Positions 51,492 to 60,339 of a DNA stretch of 64,000 nt are shown here, piece by piece; within the stretch, counting starts at the first letter, position 1, and every line of letters starts with the position of its first letter. This DNA is from Dyella_A ginsengisoli (GTDB taxonomy: Bacteria > Pseudomonadota > Gammaproteobacteria > Xanthomonadales > Rhodanobacteraceae), in assembly GCF_044904665.1 (NCBI RefSeq), contig NZ_JADIKM010000001.1, positions 620,001 to 684,000 of the forward strand, in the 5' to 3' direction. A model generated the notes under the pieces. That model was given only the letters and a program-made list of their open reading frames with translations. It ran no database searches and was not told the DNA's origin. A program made the position numbers and the translations under genes.

Positions 51492-52163
51492 TCAGCGCAG
51501 CGCGGCGAGCTTGCGCTCCAGATCGTCGTCTTCGCGATCTTCGAACAGCAACTGCTCAACGGCAGTCACGCCCGCGCGGCGCATCGGCTTCTCGTCGATC
51601 CGGTCCAGCGGCGGCTGGCGCAGGGAATCGGTCGGCAGCACGGTGAGGTCGAACGGCAGCCCGTCCGCCGAGAACAGCAGCACCGGATATTCGGCCGTCT
51701 CGTCGCGGCTCAGGCGCAGGCGGCGGGTCTGGATTTCGAACGGCACGCCTTGTTCGTCCAGGAAACGCAGCACGTCGTCGGGATCGTCGGCGAACAGGTG
51801 CAGACAGACGGCGGAGTGCGCGTCCGCGGTGCCTTCCAGCACGGCACCGACGAGGCGCGGCTGATATGCCTTGAGAAAGCGCATCGCCTCCACCGCGGCC
51901 TCACGGCAGCGGCGTACCCGTTGCGGCTGGGTGTCAGCCAGGAATATCCGCTGATGCTCGCGCAGCGCCTGCTCGATCTCGTCATTGCGCGGCAGACTCT
52001 GCGCATCGACGATACCCAGGCGCTCGGAGGCTTTCAGCTTGGCATGGTGGAAGTCGCGGATGCCGTGCTCGCTCATCAGCCTCGCGGCTTCCTGGGCAAC
52101 GCGCAGGCGATTGCGCTGCAGGCGGTCATGGGCGTGGATGCGGTGGTGCTCGCCTCGGGCCAT
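51492..52163 (-). CDS. Conserved hypothetical protein, nucleotidyltransferase-like (unassigned)
   Basis: A 223-residue cytoplasmic protein. Start ATG 52163 has AAGGAG 7 bases upstream. The N-terminal half is rich in basic helices (HDRLQRNRLRVAQEAARLM, FHHAKLKASERLGI), and the second half alternates strands and helices (RLVGAVLEGTADAHSAVCLHLFADDPDDVLRFL-type, and AEYPVLLFSADGLPFDLTVLP). Proteins like this in Xanthomonadales are often labelled nucleotidyltransferases, but I see no clear GS-x-DxD active site. It lies just downstream of mrcA in the opposite half of no operon: 73 bp separate it from the mrcA stop on the same strand. Confidence 0.7.
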   Translation of the reverse strand: MARGEHHRIHAHDRLQRNRLRVAQEAARLMSEHGIRDFHHAKLKASERLGIVDAQSLPRNDEIEQALREHQRIFLADTQPQRVRRCREAAVEAMRFLKAYQPRLVGAVLEGTADAHSAVCLHLFADDPDDVLRFLDEQGVPFEIQTRRLRLSRDETAEYPVLLFSADGLPFDLTVLPTDSLRQPPLDRIDEKPMRRAGVTAVEQLLFEDREDDDLERKLAALR

Positions 52164-52236
52164 GTCTCGCTCCTTCGTCGGTGGGGCCGCCGTCCGGCTA
52201 CGGGACGGCGGGCACGACACGATCCTACCCGGTACG

Positions 52237-54789
52237 TCAGAAAATGTCGTACGCGTGCTGCTTGTCCTGCTCCTGCTGTTGCTGGGCCGCCTGGCTGCGC
52301 AGCTTGTCCAGGTCTTCCACCTTGAATATCTCCGACATCGTGTTGGTATCGCCCGGCGGGGCCGGCAGGCCCGTGCTGCGGTCGATGGTGAGGGTGGTGA
52401 TCCCCGGCGGCATGGACAGCATGTTCACCGGCAGGCCCTTGAGGGCGCTGCCCATGTAATCCATCCAGATCGGCAGCGCGGCCTGTGCGCCGAACTCGCC
52501 AACGCCGTTCGAGCGACCGAGCGAGCTGAAGTCGTCGAAACCGACCCAGACGGCCGTGGACAGGTCCCCGTTGAAGCCGACGAACCACGCGTCGCGATGA
52601 TCGTTGGTCGATCCGGTCTTGCCGGCCAGATCCTCGCGCCCCAGCGCACGCGCTGCCGCGCCCGTGCCGCGCAGGATCACGTCCTTCATCAGCGACGTCA
52701 CCAGATAGTCGTTGCGGATGTCGATGACGTGTGGAGCAAGTACCGGCGGGGCCTTGGCATTGTCATGGGCATCGCTGGGCAGGACCACATCGCCGACGGC
52801 ATCGGGCGCGCTGCTGCCGATGGCAGGATCGTCGGCAGTGGATGCGGCAATGGCGGCCGCGGCTGGCGTGGGGGCGGCGCTCTCGGCAGGCGGAGGGCCG
52901 GGCGGACTGGTGTCGAGCAGCCGCTCCTGGCACGAGCGGCAGGCGCGTGCGGGGTTTGCCAGATAGACCGGCTTGCCGTCGCGATCGTCGATTTCGCGGA
53001 TGAAATAGGGCTTGACCAGATAGCCGCCGTTGGCGAACACCGCGTAGCCCCGTGCCATGCCCATGGGCGACACCGAGGCGGTGCCGAGCGCCATGGAGAG
53101 GTTGGGCGGCAGCGCATCGAGCGAGAAGCCAAAGCGCGTGGCGTACTCGCGCGCATAGCGCACGCCGATGGCGTCCAGCAGTCGCACGGACACCAGGTTC
53201 TTCGACTGCACCAGCGCTTCACGCAGGCGGATCGGCCCGTCGAACTTGTCGTCGTCGTTGGACGGGGTCCACAGCCCGCCGGGCTTGGACGGGTCGGGCA
53301 GCGCTAGCGGCGCGTCGTTGACGATGGAGGCAGGCGTGAAGCCGCGATCGAACGCGGCCGAATAAATGTAGGGCTTGAAGCTCGATCCCGGCTGGCGAGC
53401 GGCCATCACGGCGCGATTGAACTTGCTCCGCGCGAAGCTGAAGCCGCCGACCAGCGCCTGGATGGCGCCGTCCTCCGGATTCACCGAGGCGAGCGCCGCC
53501 TGCGCCTTGGGAATCTGCGCCAGTTCCCACGCACCCTTGTCGTTGCGCGAGACGCGAACGATGTCGCCACGCTTGAGCACGCTGTCCACGCGCTTGGGCG
53601 ACACGCCCACGCGCGAGTCGCTGATGAAGGGGCGGGCCCAGCTCACGGCGGTAAGGTCGAGCGTGGCGCTGTCGTGACTGGCCAGGTAGACGGTTGCCTC
53701 GGTTGGCGACACGGCTGTCACCACGCCGGGCTGCATGCCCGAGATGCTGCTGTAGCTTGCCAGCAAGTCGTCGAAGTCGGCGGTGCCGGCGCTGTTGGCG
53801 AGGTCGGAGTGAGCTTCGGGACCGCGCCAGCCGTGGCGGCGATCATAGGCCACCAGTCCATCGCGCAGTGCGTCGACGGCGGCGGTCTGCCTGGCGCTCT
53901 GCACGGTGGTCTTCACCACGTAGCCCTCGGTGAGCGCGTCGTTGCCGAGTCGATCGAGCACCTGCCGGCGCACCATCTCGGCAAGATACGGGGCATCGAC
54001 CTCGATCGGCTGCTCGTGTGCGAAGGCGCCGTTGGGCTCCTTGACCGCCTGCTCGTACTCCACCTTGCTGATGTAACGATGCTCGAGCATCTGTCCGAGC
54101 ACCCAGTTGCGACGTGCCAGCATGCGGACCGGGTTGTTGATCGGGTTCACTGCCGATGGCAGCTGGAACGTCGAGGCGATGGTGGCGCACTCGGCGATGC
54201 TCAACTGGTCCAGCGTCTTGCCGTAGTAGTACTCGGCGGCTGCAGCCACGCCATAGGAGCGATGGCCCAGGAACATCTTGTTGAGGTAGAGACCCAGGAT
54301 CTGGTCCTTGGTCAGCTCGTTCTCCATGCGCACGGCAATGAAGATTTCGGTGAGCTTGCGCGAGTAGAGCTTCTCGGGGCTCAGGAAGAAATTTCGCGCG
54401 ACCTGCTGCGTGATGGTCGATCCACCCGAGCCCTTGTCGCCGCCGGAGATGATCACGTGCCATGCCGCACGCGCGATGCCGTGCCAGTCGAAGCCCGGGT
54501 GCGTGTAGAAATCGGCATCTTCCGCCGACAGCACCGCATGCTTGAGTCGATCCGGCACCTTGTCGATGTCGACGGGGATGCGGCGGGTCTCGCCAAAGCT
54601 GGCGATCAACTTGCCGTCGGCGCTCTCTACCCGCAGCGGTACCTGCATGCGGTAGTCCTTCAACTCGTCGACGTTGGGGAGGCGCGGAGAAATCAGCCAG
54701 TAGGCGACGCCGATGGCGGCTACGCCGAGCAGCAGTCCCGAGAAGGCCAGGATCAGTGCCCAGCGGAGCAGACGCTTCAAAATTCGCAT
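52237..54789 (-). CDS. mrcA: Penicillin-binding protein 1A (bifunctional transglycosylase/transpeptidase)
   Basis: An 850-residue class A PBP. An N-terminal membrane anchor (LLRWALILAFSGLLLGVAAIGVAYWLI) is followed by the GT51 transglycosylase with catalytic Glu90 in AEDADFY and GGSTITQQVARN. An OB-like insertion lies at about 330-430. The transpeptidase has SSFK (nucleophile Ser469, Lys472), the SKN triad in VQSKNLVSVRL and KTGSTND. The Pro/Ala-rich stretch around residues 620-660 lies within the transpeptidase region as in other PBP1A proteins. It is divergent from pilM, the arrangement known from Pseudomonas and Xanthomonas. Confidence 0.95.
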   Translation of the reverse strand: MRILKRLLRWALILAFSGLLLGVAAIGVAYWLISPRLPNVDELKDYRMQVPLRVESADGKLIASFGETRRIPVDIDKVPDRLKHAVLSAEDADFYTHPGFDWHGIARAAWHVIISGGDKGSGGSTITQQVARNFFLSPEKLYSRKLTEIFIAVRMENELTKDQILGLYLNKMFLGHRSYGVAAAAEYYYGKTLDQLSIAECATIASTFQLPSAVNPINNPVRMLARRNWVLGQMLEHRYISKVEYEQAVKEPNGAFAHEQPIEVDAPYLAEMVRRQVLDRLGNDALTEGYVVKTTVQSARQTAAVDALRDGLVAYDRRHGWRGPEAHSDLANSAGTADFDDLLASYSSISGMQPGVVTAVSPTEATVYLASHDSATLDLTAVSWARPFISDSRVGVSPKRVDSVLKRGDIVRVSRNDKGAWELAQIPKAQAALASVNPEDGAIQALVGGFSFARSKFNRAVMAARQPGSSFKPYIYSAAFDRGFTPASIVNDAPLALPDPSKPGGLWTPSNDDDKFDGPIRLREALVQSKNLVSVRLLDAIGVRYAREYATRFGFSLDALPPNLSMALGTASVSPMGMARGYAVFANGGYLVKPYFIREIDDRDGKPVYLANPARACRSCQERLLDTSPPGPPPAESAAPTPAAAAIAASTADDPAIGSSAPDAVGDVVLPSDAHDNAKAPPVLAPHVIDIRNDYLVTSLMKDVILRGTGAAARALGREDLAGKTGSTNDHRDAWFVGFNGDLSTAVWVGFDDFSSLGRSNGVGEFGAQAALPIWMDYMGSALKGLPVNMLSMPPGITTLTIDRSTGLPAPPGDTNTMSEIFKVEDLDKLRSQAAQQQQEQDKQHAYDIF

Positions 54790-54954
54790 GATGTGGAGGT
54801 AGCGAGACCTGAGTCAAAACGTGCCAGAGTATAGATGTAGCACTATCGCCTGCAGGGTCGGTTGCGGTCCCGGGGCAAAAAACAGGCCAAAGAGCCGGAT
54901 GACTCAAATGTGTGTCCCATCACGCCACTGAGTCGAGAAAGTGATCGTATACCG

Positions 54955-54983
54955 TTGCTATTGCGTTAATTTTTGGATTTAAT
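54955..54983 (+). promoter_or_regulatory. Predicted sigma70 promoter for pilMNOPQ
   Basis: TTGCTA (54955-54960), a 17-bp spacer and TTTAAT (54978-54983), about 55 bp before the pilM start. A TATACT on the opposite strand (54828-54833) probably belongs to mrcA. Confidence 0.6.
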
Positions 54984-55038
54984 GCCAGCGCACATCCGCC
55001 GGGAACCGGCTGGAGTGCCAGGGGAAGGGGGACAAACC

Positions 55039-56097
55039 GTGGGTCTTTTTACACCCAAGAAGCCGCCGCTTATTGGTGTCGACATCAGTTCGACTGCCGT
55101 AAAGCTGCTGCAGCTCAGCCAGGCCGGTGGCCGCTATCGCGTGGAGCATTACGCGGTCGAGCCACTGCCCCCCAATGCGGTTGTCGAGAAGAACATCGTC
55201 GAGGTCGAGGCAGTCGGTGAAGCGATTCGGCGCGCGCTGGCGCGGTCCGGCTCCAAGCTCAAGCACGCCTGCGCAGCGGTGGCAGGTTCCGCCGTGATCA
55301 CCCGCGTAGTGCCGATGTCCAGCGAGCTGTCCGAGGAAGATCTCGAGGGGCAGATCCAGGTCGAGGCCAACCAGTACATTCCCTATCCGATCGACGAGGT
55401 CAGCCTCGATTTCGAGGTAATGGGGCCGGTTCGCGACAACCCCGACATGAACAACATCCTGCTCGCTGCCTCGCGCACCGAGAACGTGGACATGCGGGTG
55501 GCGGCACTCGATCTCGGCGGGTTGGCCGCCAAGGTGATCGACGTGGAGGCGTTTGCACTGGAGAACGCCTTCGCCATGCTGGCCGACCAGCTCAACGTCG
55601 GTCGCGATGCGCTGGTCGCCGTGGTCGACATCGGCGCCACCATGACCACGCTGTCCGTGCTGCGCAACCAGCGCACCATCTATTCGCGCGAGCAGGTGTT
55701 CGGCGGCAAGCAGCTGACCGACGAAATCATGCGCCGCTACGGTCTGTCTTATGAAGAGGCCGGTCGCGCCAAGCGCAAGGGCGGTCTGCCCGAGTCTTAC
55801 GAGACTGAGGCGCTGGAACCGTTCAAGGAATCCCTGACCCAGCAGATCAGCCGCCTGCTGCAGTTCTTCTTCGCGGGCAGCGAATACAGCAAAGTGGACC
55901 AGGTCGTGCTCGCCGGTGGCTGCGCCTCGATCGAGGGCCTGGCACCGATGCTCGAGGAGCAGTTGGGCATCCCCTGCGTAGTGGCCAACCCGCTGGCGCG
56001 CATGTCGCTCTCCTCTCGCGTGCAGGCGCAGGCCCTGGCCCAGGATGCGCCGGCGCTGATGATTGCTGTCGGCCTTGCGCTCAGGAGCTTCGACTGA
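55039..56097 (+). CDS. pilM: Type IV pilus assembly protein PilM
   Basis: A 352-residue actin/FtsA-like cytoplasmic ATPase that binds the PilN N-terminus. The start GTG 55039 (after a GGGGAAGGGGG run) gives MGLFTPKKPPLIGVDISSTAVK, the conserved N-terminus; the ATG at 54973 precedes the likely transcription start. Seen: phosphate loops DISSTAVKLLQL and VDIGATMTTLSVL, VEANQYIPYPIDEVSLDF, and VLAGGCASIEGL. It overlaps pilN by 1 bp. First gene of pilMNOPQ. Confidence 0.95.
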   Translation: MGLFTPKKPPLIGVDISSTAVKLLQLSQAGGRYRVEHYAVEPLPPNAVVEKNIVEVEAVGEAIRRALARSGSKLKHACAAVAGSAVITRVVPMSSELSEEDLEGQIQVEANQYIPYPIDEVSLDFEVMGPVRDNPDMNNILLAASRTENVDMRVAALDLGGLAAKVIDVEAFALENAFAMLADQLNVGRDALVAVVDIGATMTTLSVLRNQRTIYSREQVFGGKQLTDEIMRRYGLSYEEAGRAKRKGGLPESYETEALEPFKESLTQQISRLLQFFFAGSEYSKVDQVVLAGGCASIEGLAPMLEEQLGIPCVVANPLARMSLSSRVQAQALAQDAPALMIAVGLALRSFD

Positions 56098-56753
56098 TGG
56101 CACATATCAACCTCCTTCCGTGGCGCGCCGAGCGTCGCAAGCAGCGAGAGCGTGAATTCTTCATGCAGCTGGGTGCGGCTGCTGCTGCTGCCGTACTTTG
56201 CGTGCTGCTCTGGGCCTGGTGGATGGGCTTGCGCATTGACAACCAGAACGAGCGCAACGCCTATCTGCAGACCGAGATCAAACAGCTCGACGAGAAGATC
56301 GCCAAGATCAAGGATCTGGAAAAGGTGCGCGATCGCCTGCTGGCGCGCAAGCAGATCATCGAACAGTTGCAGGCCAACCGCTCCCAGATGGTCCACCTGT
56401 TCGACGAGCTGGTGAAAACCATCCCGGCCAGCGCGCGCCTCACCGGTCTGAAGCAGAGCGGAGACTCGATGTCGCTTGATGGCGTGGCGCAATCCAACGC
56501 GAGCGTCGCCGAGTACATGCGCAACATCGAATCGTCGCCGTGGATGGGGCATGCGGATCTGCGCAAGACGGAGAATCTCCACAAGGATCAGCGCATGCCG
56601 TACACCTTTGGGTTGAACGTCTCGCTGAGCCGTCCCAAGGACGATGCCCAGGCCGGCGAAGTAATGAACGCTCCGGGCTCGACCAAGGCACCTGCCACCA
56701 CGACCGCCGACAAGTCGGCAGCGAAGCCGTCGACGGGAGGGGCCAAGCCGTGA
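56097..56753 (+). CDS. pilN: Type IV pilus inner-membrane protein PilN
   Basis: A 218-residue bitopic protein. The cytoplasmic PilM-binding motif INLLPWR is at residues 3-9, then a transmembrane helix (about 22-44, LGAAAAAAVLCVLLWAWWMGL). A coiled coil (IKQLDEKIAKIKDLEKVRDRL) and a ferredoxin-like periplasmic domain follow. The C-terminal 35 residues are low-complexity Ala/Thr/Lys. The stop overlaps the pilO GTG start. Aligns the pilus machinery with PilO and PilP. Confidence 0.94.
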   Translation: MAHINLLPWRAERRKQREREFFMQLGAAAAAAVLCVLLWAWWMGLRIDNQNERNAYLQTEIKQLDEKIAKIKDLEKVRDRLLARKQIIEQLQANRSQMVHLFDELVKTIPASARLTGLKQSGDSMSLDGVAQSNASVAEYMRNIESSPWMGHADLRKTENLHKDQRMPYTFGLNVSLSRPKDDAQAGEVMNAPGSTKAPATTTADKSAAKPSTGGAKP

Positions 56754-57403
56754 AATTTTTCGACGATCTGCGCAGCCTCGATCGCAACAACATCGGCGGT
56801 TGGCCACAATCCATCAAGATATTCTTCACGGCGCTGCTGTTTGTCGTGATCGGCTTCCTCGGCTGGTACCTGTACATCAGCGATCAGCAGGATTCTCTGC
56901 AAACGCTGGCCGGCAAGGAAGAGCAGCTCAAGCAGGAATTCGCGCAGAAGCAGGCCAAGGCGGTCAACCTCGACGCCTTGCAGCAGCAGCTCGACGAAAT
57001 GCAGGACATGCTGCGCCAGCTGCTGCGTCAGTTGCCGGGCAAGACCGAGATGCCTGAGTTGCTGGTCGATATTTCGCAGACCGCGCTCTCGGCGGGTCTC
57101 GAGGTGGACCTGTTCCAGCCCGGCGCCGAGACGCCCAAGGACTTCTACGCGGAGGAGCCGATTTCGCTGCGCATGACCGGCACCTACCATCAGTTCGGTA
57201 CTTTCATCAGCGGTGTCGCCTCGCTTCCGCGCGTGGTCATTCTCACCCTGCACGACGTGTCGCTCACGCCTAAGCAGGGGGCCGAAGGCAGTGGCCAGTT
57301 GGTTCTCCAAGGCACGGTCAAGACGTATCGCTACCTTGACGACGACGAGACCGCTGACGGCAAGGCGGCCAAGGCGAAAGGCAACAATAGGGGGCGGAAA
57401 TGA
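56750..57403 (+). CDS. pilO: Type IV pilus inner-membrane protein PilO
   Basis: A 217-residue partner of PilN. Short cytoplasmic start MKFFDDLRSLDRNNIGGWP, a transmembrane helix (IKIFFTALLFVVIGFLGWYLY), a coiled coil (KEEQLKQEFAQKQAKAVNLDAL) and a periplasmic domain with MTGTYHQFGTFISGVASLPRVV. GTG 56750 overlaps the pilN stop by 4 bp; it gives the conserved N-terminus. The Lys-rich tail KAAKAKGNNRGRK is unconserved. Overlaps pilP by 4 bp. Confidence 0.94.
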   Translation: MKFFDDLRSLDRNNIGGWPQSIKIFFTALLFVVIGFLGWYLYISDQQDSLQTLAGKEEQLKQEFAQKQAKAVNLDALQQQLDEMQDMLRQLLRQLPGKTEMPELLVDISQTALSAGLEVDLFQPGAETPKDFYAEEPISLRMTGTYHQFGTFISGVASLPRVVILTLHDVSLTPKQGAEGSGQLVLQGTVKTYRYLDDDETADGKAAKAKGNNRGRK

Positions 57404-57951
57404 GCCGGTCTCTCGCCATGAGGCATAGCCGTGTGCTGCGTGTGGCAGCGCTGTGTGGCGCGCTGATCGCGCTCGCGGGCTGTACGCGCGGCATGTCCGA
57501 CCTGCGCGACTGGGTCGCCAAGGAGAAGCTCAAGAAGGGTGCGCCGATCGATCCGCTGCCGGTGATCCGCACCTTCGAGACCTTCGAATACAGCGACCAG
57601 GGCGACCGCGATCCGTTCAGCCCCAGCTCGGCCGAAACGCAACCGTCTTCCAGCTCGGCAGCCGCAACGGGGCCGCGGCCGGACGAAAATCGCGCCAAGC
57701 AGCCGCTGGAAATGTTCGCCCTGGACAGCCTCAAGATGGTCGGCACGGTCGGCACCGGTGCCAACACCGAGGTGCTGATCAAGGATCCGGGCGGCGTGAT
57801 CCATCGCGTGCACAAGAACGAATACATGGGCCAGAACTACGGCCGTATCACCGCGATCAGCGACGATCACGTCGATCTCGTGGAACTCATCTCCAACGGT
57901 AATGGTGGCTGGATGGAACGTCCGGCCAGCATCGCGCTCGGCGAGAAATAG
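57400..57951 (+). CDS. pilP: Type IV pilus lipoprotein PilP
   Basis: A 183-residue inner-membrane lipoprotein with lipobox ALAGC (Cys at about residue 28). The disordered N-terminal part includes DRDPFSPSS, a segment that contacts PilN-PilO, and the C-terminal beta domain (LDSLKMVGTVGTGANTEVLIKDPGG, VHKNEYMGQNYGRI) docks on the PilQ secretin. ATG 57400 overlaps pilO by 4 bp; 20 bp separate it from pilQ. Confidence 0.94.
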   Translation: MSRSLAMRHSRVLRVAALCGALIALAGCTRGMSDLRDWVAKEKLKKGAPIDPLPVIRTFETFEYSDQGDRDPFSPSSAETQPSSSSAAATGPRPDENRAKQPLEMFALDSLKMVGTVGTGANTEVLIKDPGGVIHRVHKNEYMGQNYGRITAISDDHVDLVELISNGNGGWMERPASIALGEK

Positions 57952-57971
57952 GAAACACAGGGGCTGATGCA

Positions 57972-60179
57972 ATGAGCAACCAAACCAAACCTGTTCAGGG
58001 CCGAATCATGCGCCATGCAAGCCGTTACCTGGCGATGACCTTGCTGGCGGCGAGCGCCTTCTGGGCGCAGTCCGCCGCAGCCGCCACCGCGACCCTGAAA
58101 GACATCAGCTACGACGTGCTGCCCGGTGGCCGCGTCGAGTTGCACATGAATTTCGCCGAGGGCCAGGTGCCCCAGCCGAACATCTTCACGACGGGAACGC
58201 CGCCGCGCATCGCGGTGGACTTTGCGGATACCACCAATGCGGCCCCCCGCCATCTGGATATCGGCAAGGGGTCGACGTCCGGGGTGTCGGCCGTATCCGC
58301 TGGCGGACGTACGCGCGTTGTGGTCGAGCTGATGCGGGAATCTACTTACACCTCCCGCGTGGACGGCAACAGCCTCGTGCTGACGGTCAACAACGGCAGC
58401 GACGCTCAGAACACCACGACGGTTGCCACTACTGATCCGTCCAAGCGCCTGCCTTCCGCGAGCACCGGACCTGCCGTGTCGAATGTCGATTTCCGGCGCG
58501 GTCCCAAGGGCGAGGGGCGGGTGTTGATCAATTTCAGCGGTCCGGGCGCGTCTGCCAACATGCGCACGGAAGGCGACAAGGTCATCGTCGATCTGGATCA
58601 CGTGAATCTTCCGGCCAGCCAGGCGCAGCGACTGGATGTGGCGGACTTCGCCACTCCGGTTCAGTCCATAGTGACGCGTGCCAGCGGCATGGGCGCGCAG
58701 ATGGAAATCAGCACCGGCGGCAACGTCGAGACTTCCTCATATCAGTCCGGTGATCAGTACGTCGTCGAAATCGCACCGAAGAAAAAGGATGTCGCCACAG
58801 ACCAACTTGCGAAAGGTCAGGAGCCGGTCTACAGCGGCAGCCGGGTCACCTTCAATTTCCAGGATATTCCGGTGCGGTCGGCCCTGCAGCTGCTGGCTGA
58901 CATCTCTGGCCTCAACCTTGTGGCCTCGGACTCCGTGGGTGGTAGCGTTACCCTCCGCCTCGTCAACGTGCCGTGGGATCAGGCTCTGGACGTCGTCTTG
59001 CGCGCCAAGGGTCTGGACAAGCGCCGCAGCGGCAATGTGGTGTGGATCGCCCCGCAGGCCGAACTCGCCAAATACGAGCAGGATGTGGCCGACGCCCGCT
59101 TGAAGGCCGAGGACAACGCCGAGCTGATCACGGATTACGTGCCGATCAGCTATGGCAAGGCGGCAGATATCGCGAAGCTGCTCACCACCGAGAGCAAGCA
59201 GAGCTCGGGAGGGGCCGGACAGAGCGCGAATGCCAGCCGTGGGTTCCTCTCTCCCCGCGGCAGCGTTTCCTACGACGATCGCACCAACACCCTGCTGCTG
59301 CACGACAGTCCGGACAACATCCGCGAGTTGCGCAAACTCATTGCCGTGCTCGACAAGCCGGTGCAACAGGTACTGATCGAGTCGCGCATCGTGGTGGCCA
59401 CGGATCAGTTCACCCGCGAACTCGGCGCCAAGTTCGGCGTGCAGGGACGCTCGAACAATACGGAGTTCCAGAACGCGGCAACTGCCACACCCAGCCTGCA
59501 GAGCGGCATTGGTGGCGGGAACGTGGTCTCAATCGGTGGCAAGGATCAAGGCAATGGCACGGCAAGCGGCCTAAATCTCAACCTGCCTACCACGACCGCC
59601 GCTGGCAGCATCGGGCTCGCTATCCTCGGCGCCAACTACGCCCTCGATCTCGAGCTCTCCGCCGCACAGACCGAGGGGCGCGGTGAGGTCATCTCCAGTC
59701 CGCGCGTAATCACCGCCAACCAGCAGGAAGCGGTCATCCGTCAGGGTCAGCAGATCGGTTACGTGACCTATCAGAACAGCGCGTCGGGTGCGGCGGGTAG
59801 CGGCACGGCCACGGTGCAGTTCAAGGATGCGGTGCTGGAACTCAAGGTGACGCCGACCATCACGGCGGACAACCGGGTCTACCTCAAGATCAACGTGAAG
59901 AAGGACGCCCTGGCGAAGTTCATCGATGCGCCCGGAAGCGGTCAGGTCCCGCAGATCGACACGCGCGAACTCAATACGTCCGTTCTGGTCGACAACGGGC
60001 AGACGGTGGTGCTGGGTGGTATCTACGAAATCACCAAGCAGAACTCCGTCACCAAGGTGCCGGGCCTGGGCGACATTCCAGGTCTGGGAGTCCTGTTTCG
60101 CAGAACCTCGCGCCAGAGCGACAAGGCGGAGCTGTTGATTTTCGTGACGCCACGGATCCTCAGCGACACGCTGCAGTAA
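57972..60179 (+). CDS. pilQ: Type IV pilus secretin PilQ
   Basis: A 735-residue outer-membrane secretin. Signal peptide after a somewhat long N-terminus (ATG 57972; an internal ATG 58008 would give a shorter one), cleaving near AQSAAAATA. Two AMIN domains bind peptidoglycan (about 40-125 and 165-265). The STN domain (VTFNFQDIPVRSALQLLADISGLN) and N1-type domain (ELITDYVPISYGKAADIAKLL) come next. The secretin beta-barrel carries VGVLFRRTSRQSDKAELLIFVTPRIL-type ending (GVLFRR, ELLIFVTPRI) and QVLIESRIVVA. It forms the pore for the pilus and ends the operon at a strong hairpin. Confidence 0.95.
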   Translation: MSNQTKPVQGRIMRHASRYLAMTLLAASAFWAQSAAAATATLKDISYDVLPGGRVELHMNFAEGQVPQPNIFTTGTPPRIAVDFADTTNAAPRHLDIGKGSTSGVSAVSAGGRTRVVVELMRESTYTSRVDGNSLVLTVNNGSDAQNTTTVATTDPSKRLPSASTGPAVSNVDFRRGPKGEGRVLINFSGPGASANMRTEGDKVIVDLDHVNLPASQAQRLDVADFATPVQSIVTRASGMGAQMEISTGGNVETSSYQSGDQYVVEIAPKKKDVATDQLAKGQEPVYSGSRVTFNFQDIPVRSALQLLADISGLNLVASDSVGGSVTLRLVNVPWDQALDVVLRAKGLDKRRSGNVVWIAPQAELAKYEQDVADARLKAEDNAELITDYVPISYGKAADIAKLLTTESKQSSGGAGQSANASRGFLSPRGSVSYDDRTNTLLLHDSPDNIRELRKLIAVLDKPVQQVLIESRIVVATDQFTRELGAKFGVQGRSNNTEFQNAATATPSLQSGIGGGNVVSIGGKDQGNGTASGLNLNLPTTTAAGSIGLAILGANYALDLELSAAQTEGRGEVISSPRVITANQQEAVIRQGQQIGYVTYQNSASGAAGSGTATVQFKDAVLELKVTPTITADNRVYLKINVKKDALAKFIDAPGSGQVPQIDTRELNTSVLVDNGQTVVLGGIYEITKQNSVTKVPGLGDIPGLGVLFRRTSRQSDKAELLIFVTPRILSDTLQ

Positions 60180-60201
60180 GCCGTCTGGCGGCAAATGGAC
60201 T

Positions 60202-60236
60202 GAAGAAGGGCGGCGCATGCCGCCCTTCTTCGTTTG
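60202..60236 (+). terminator. Hairpin after pilQ, probable terminator
   Basis: A perfect 13-bp stem (60202-60214 with 60219-60231) and a GCAT loop; only a short T-rich GTTTG follows. Confidence 0.7.
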
Positions 60237-60339
60237 ATCTGCCCAGCCTCGTCCATGACGACCGGGCTATACCCACGCCCCCGGCTAAACTTCCATGATC
60301 AGGTGTGGTCCTAGGCCTGCTTCGAACATGGAAATCTGC

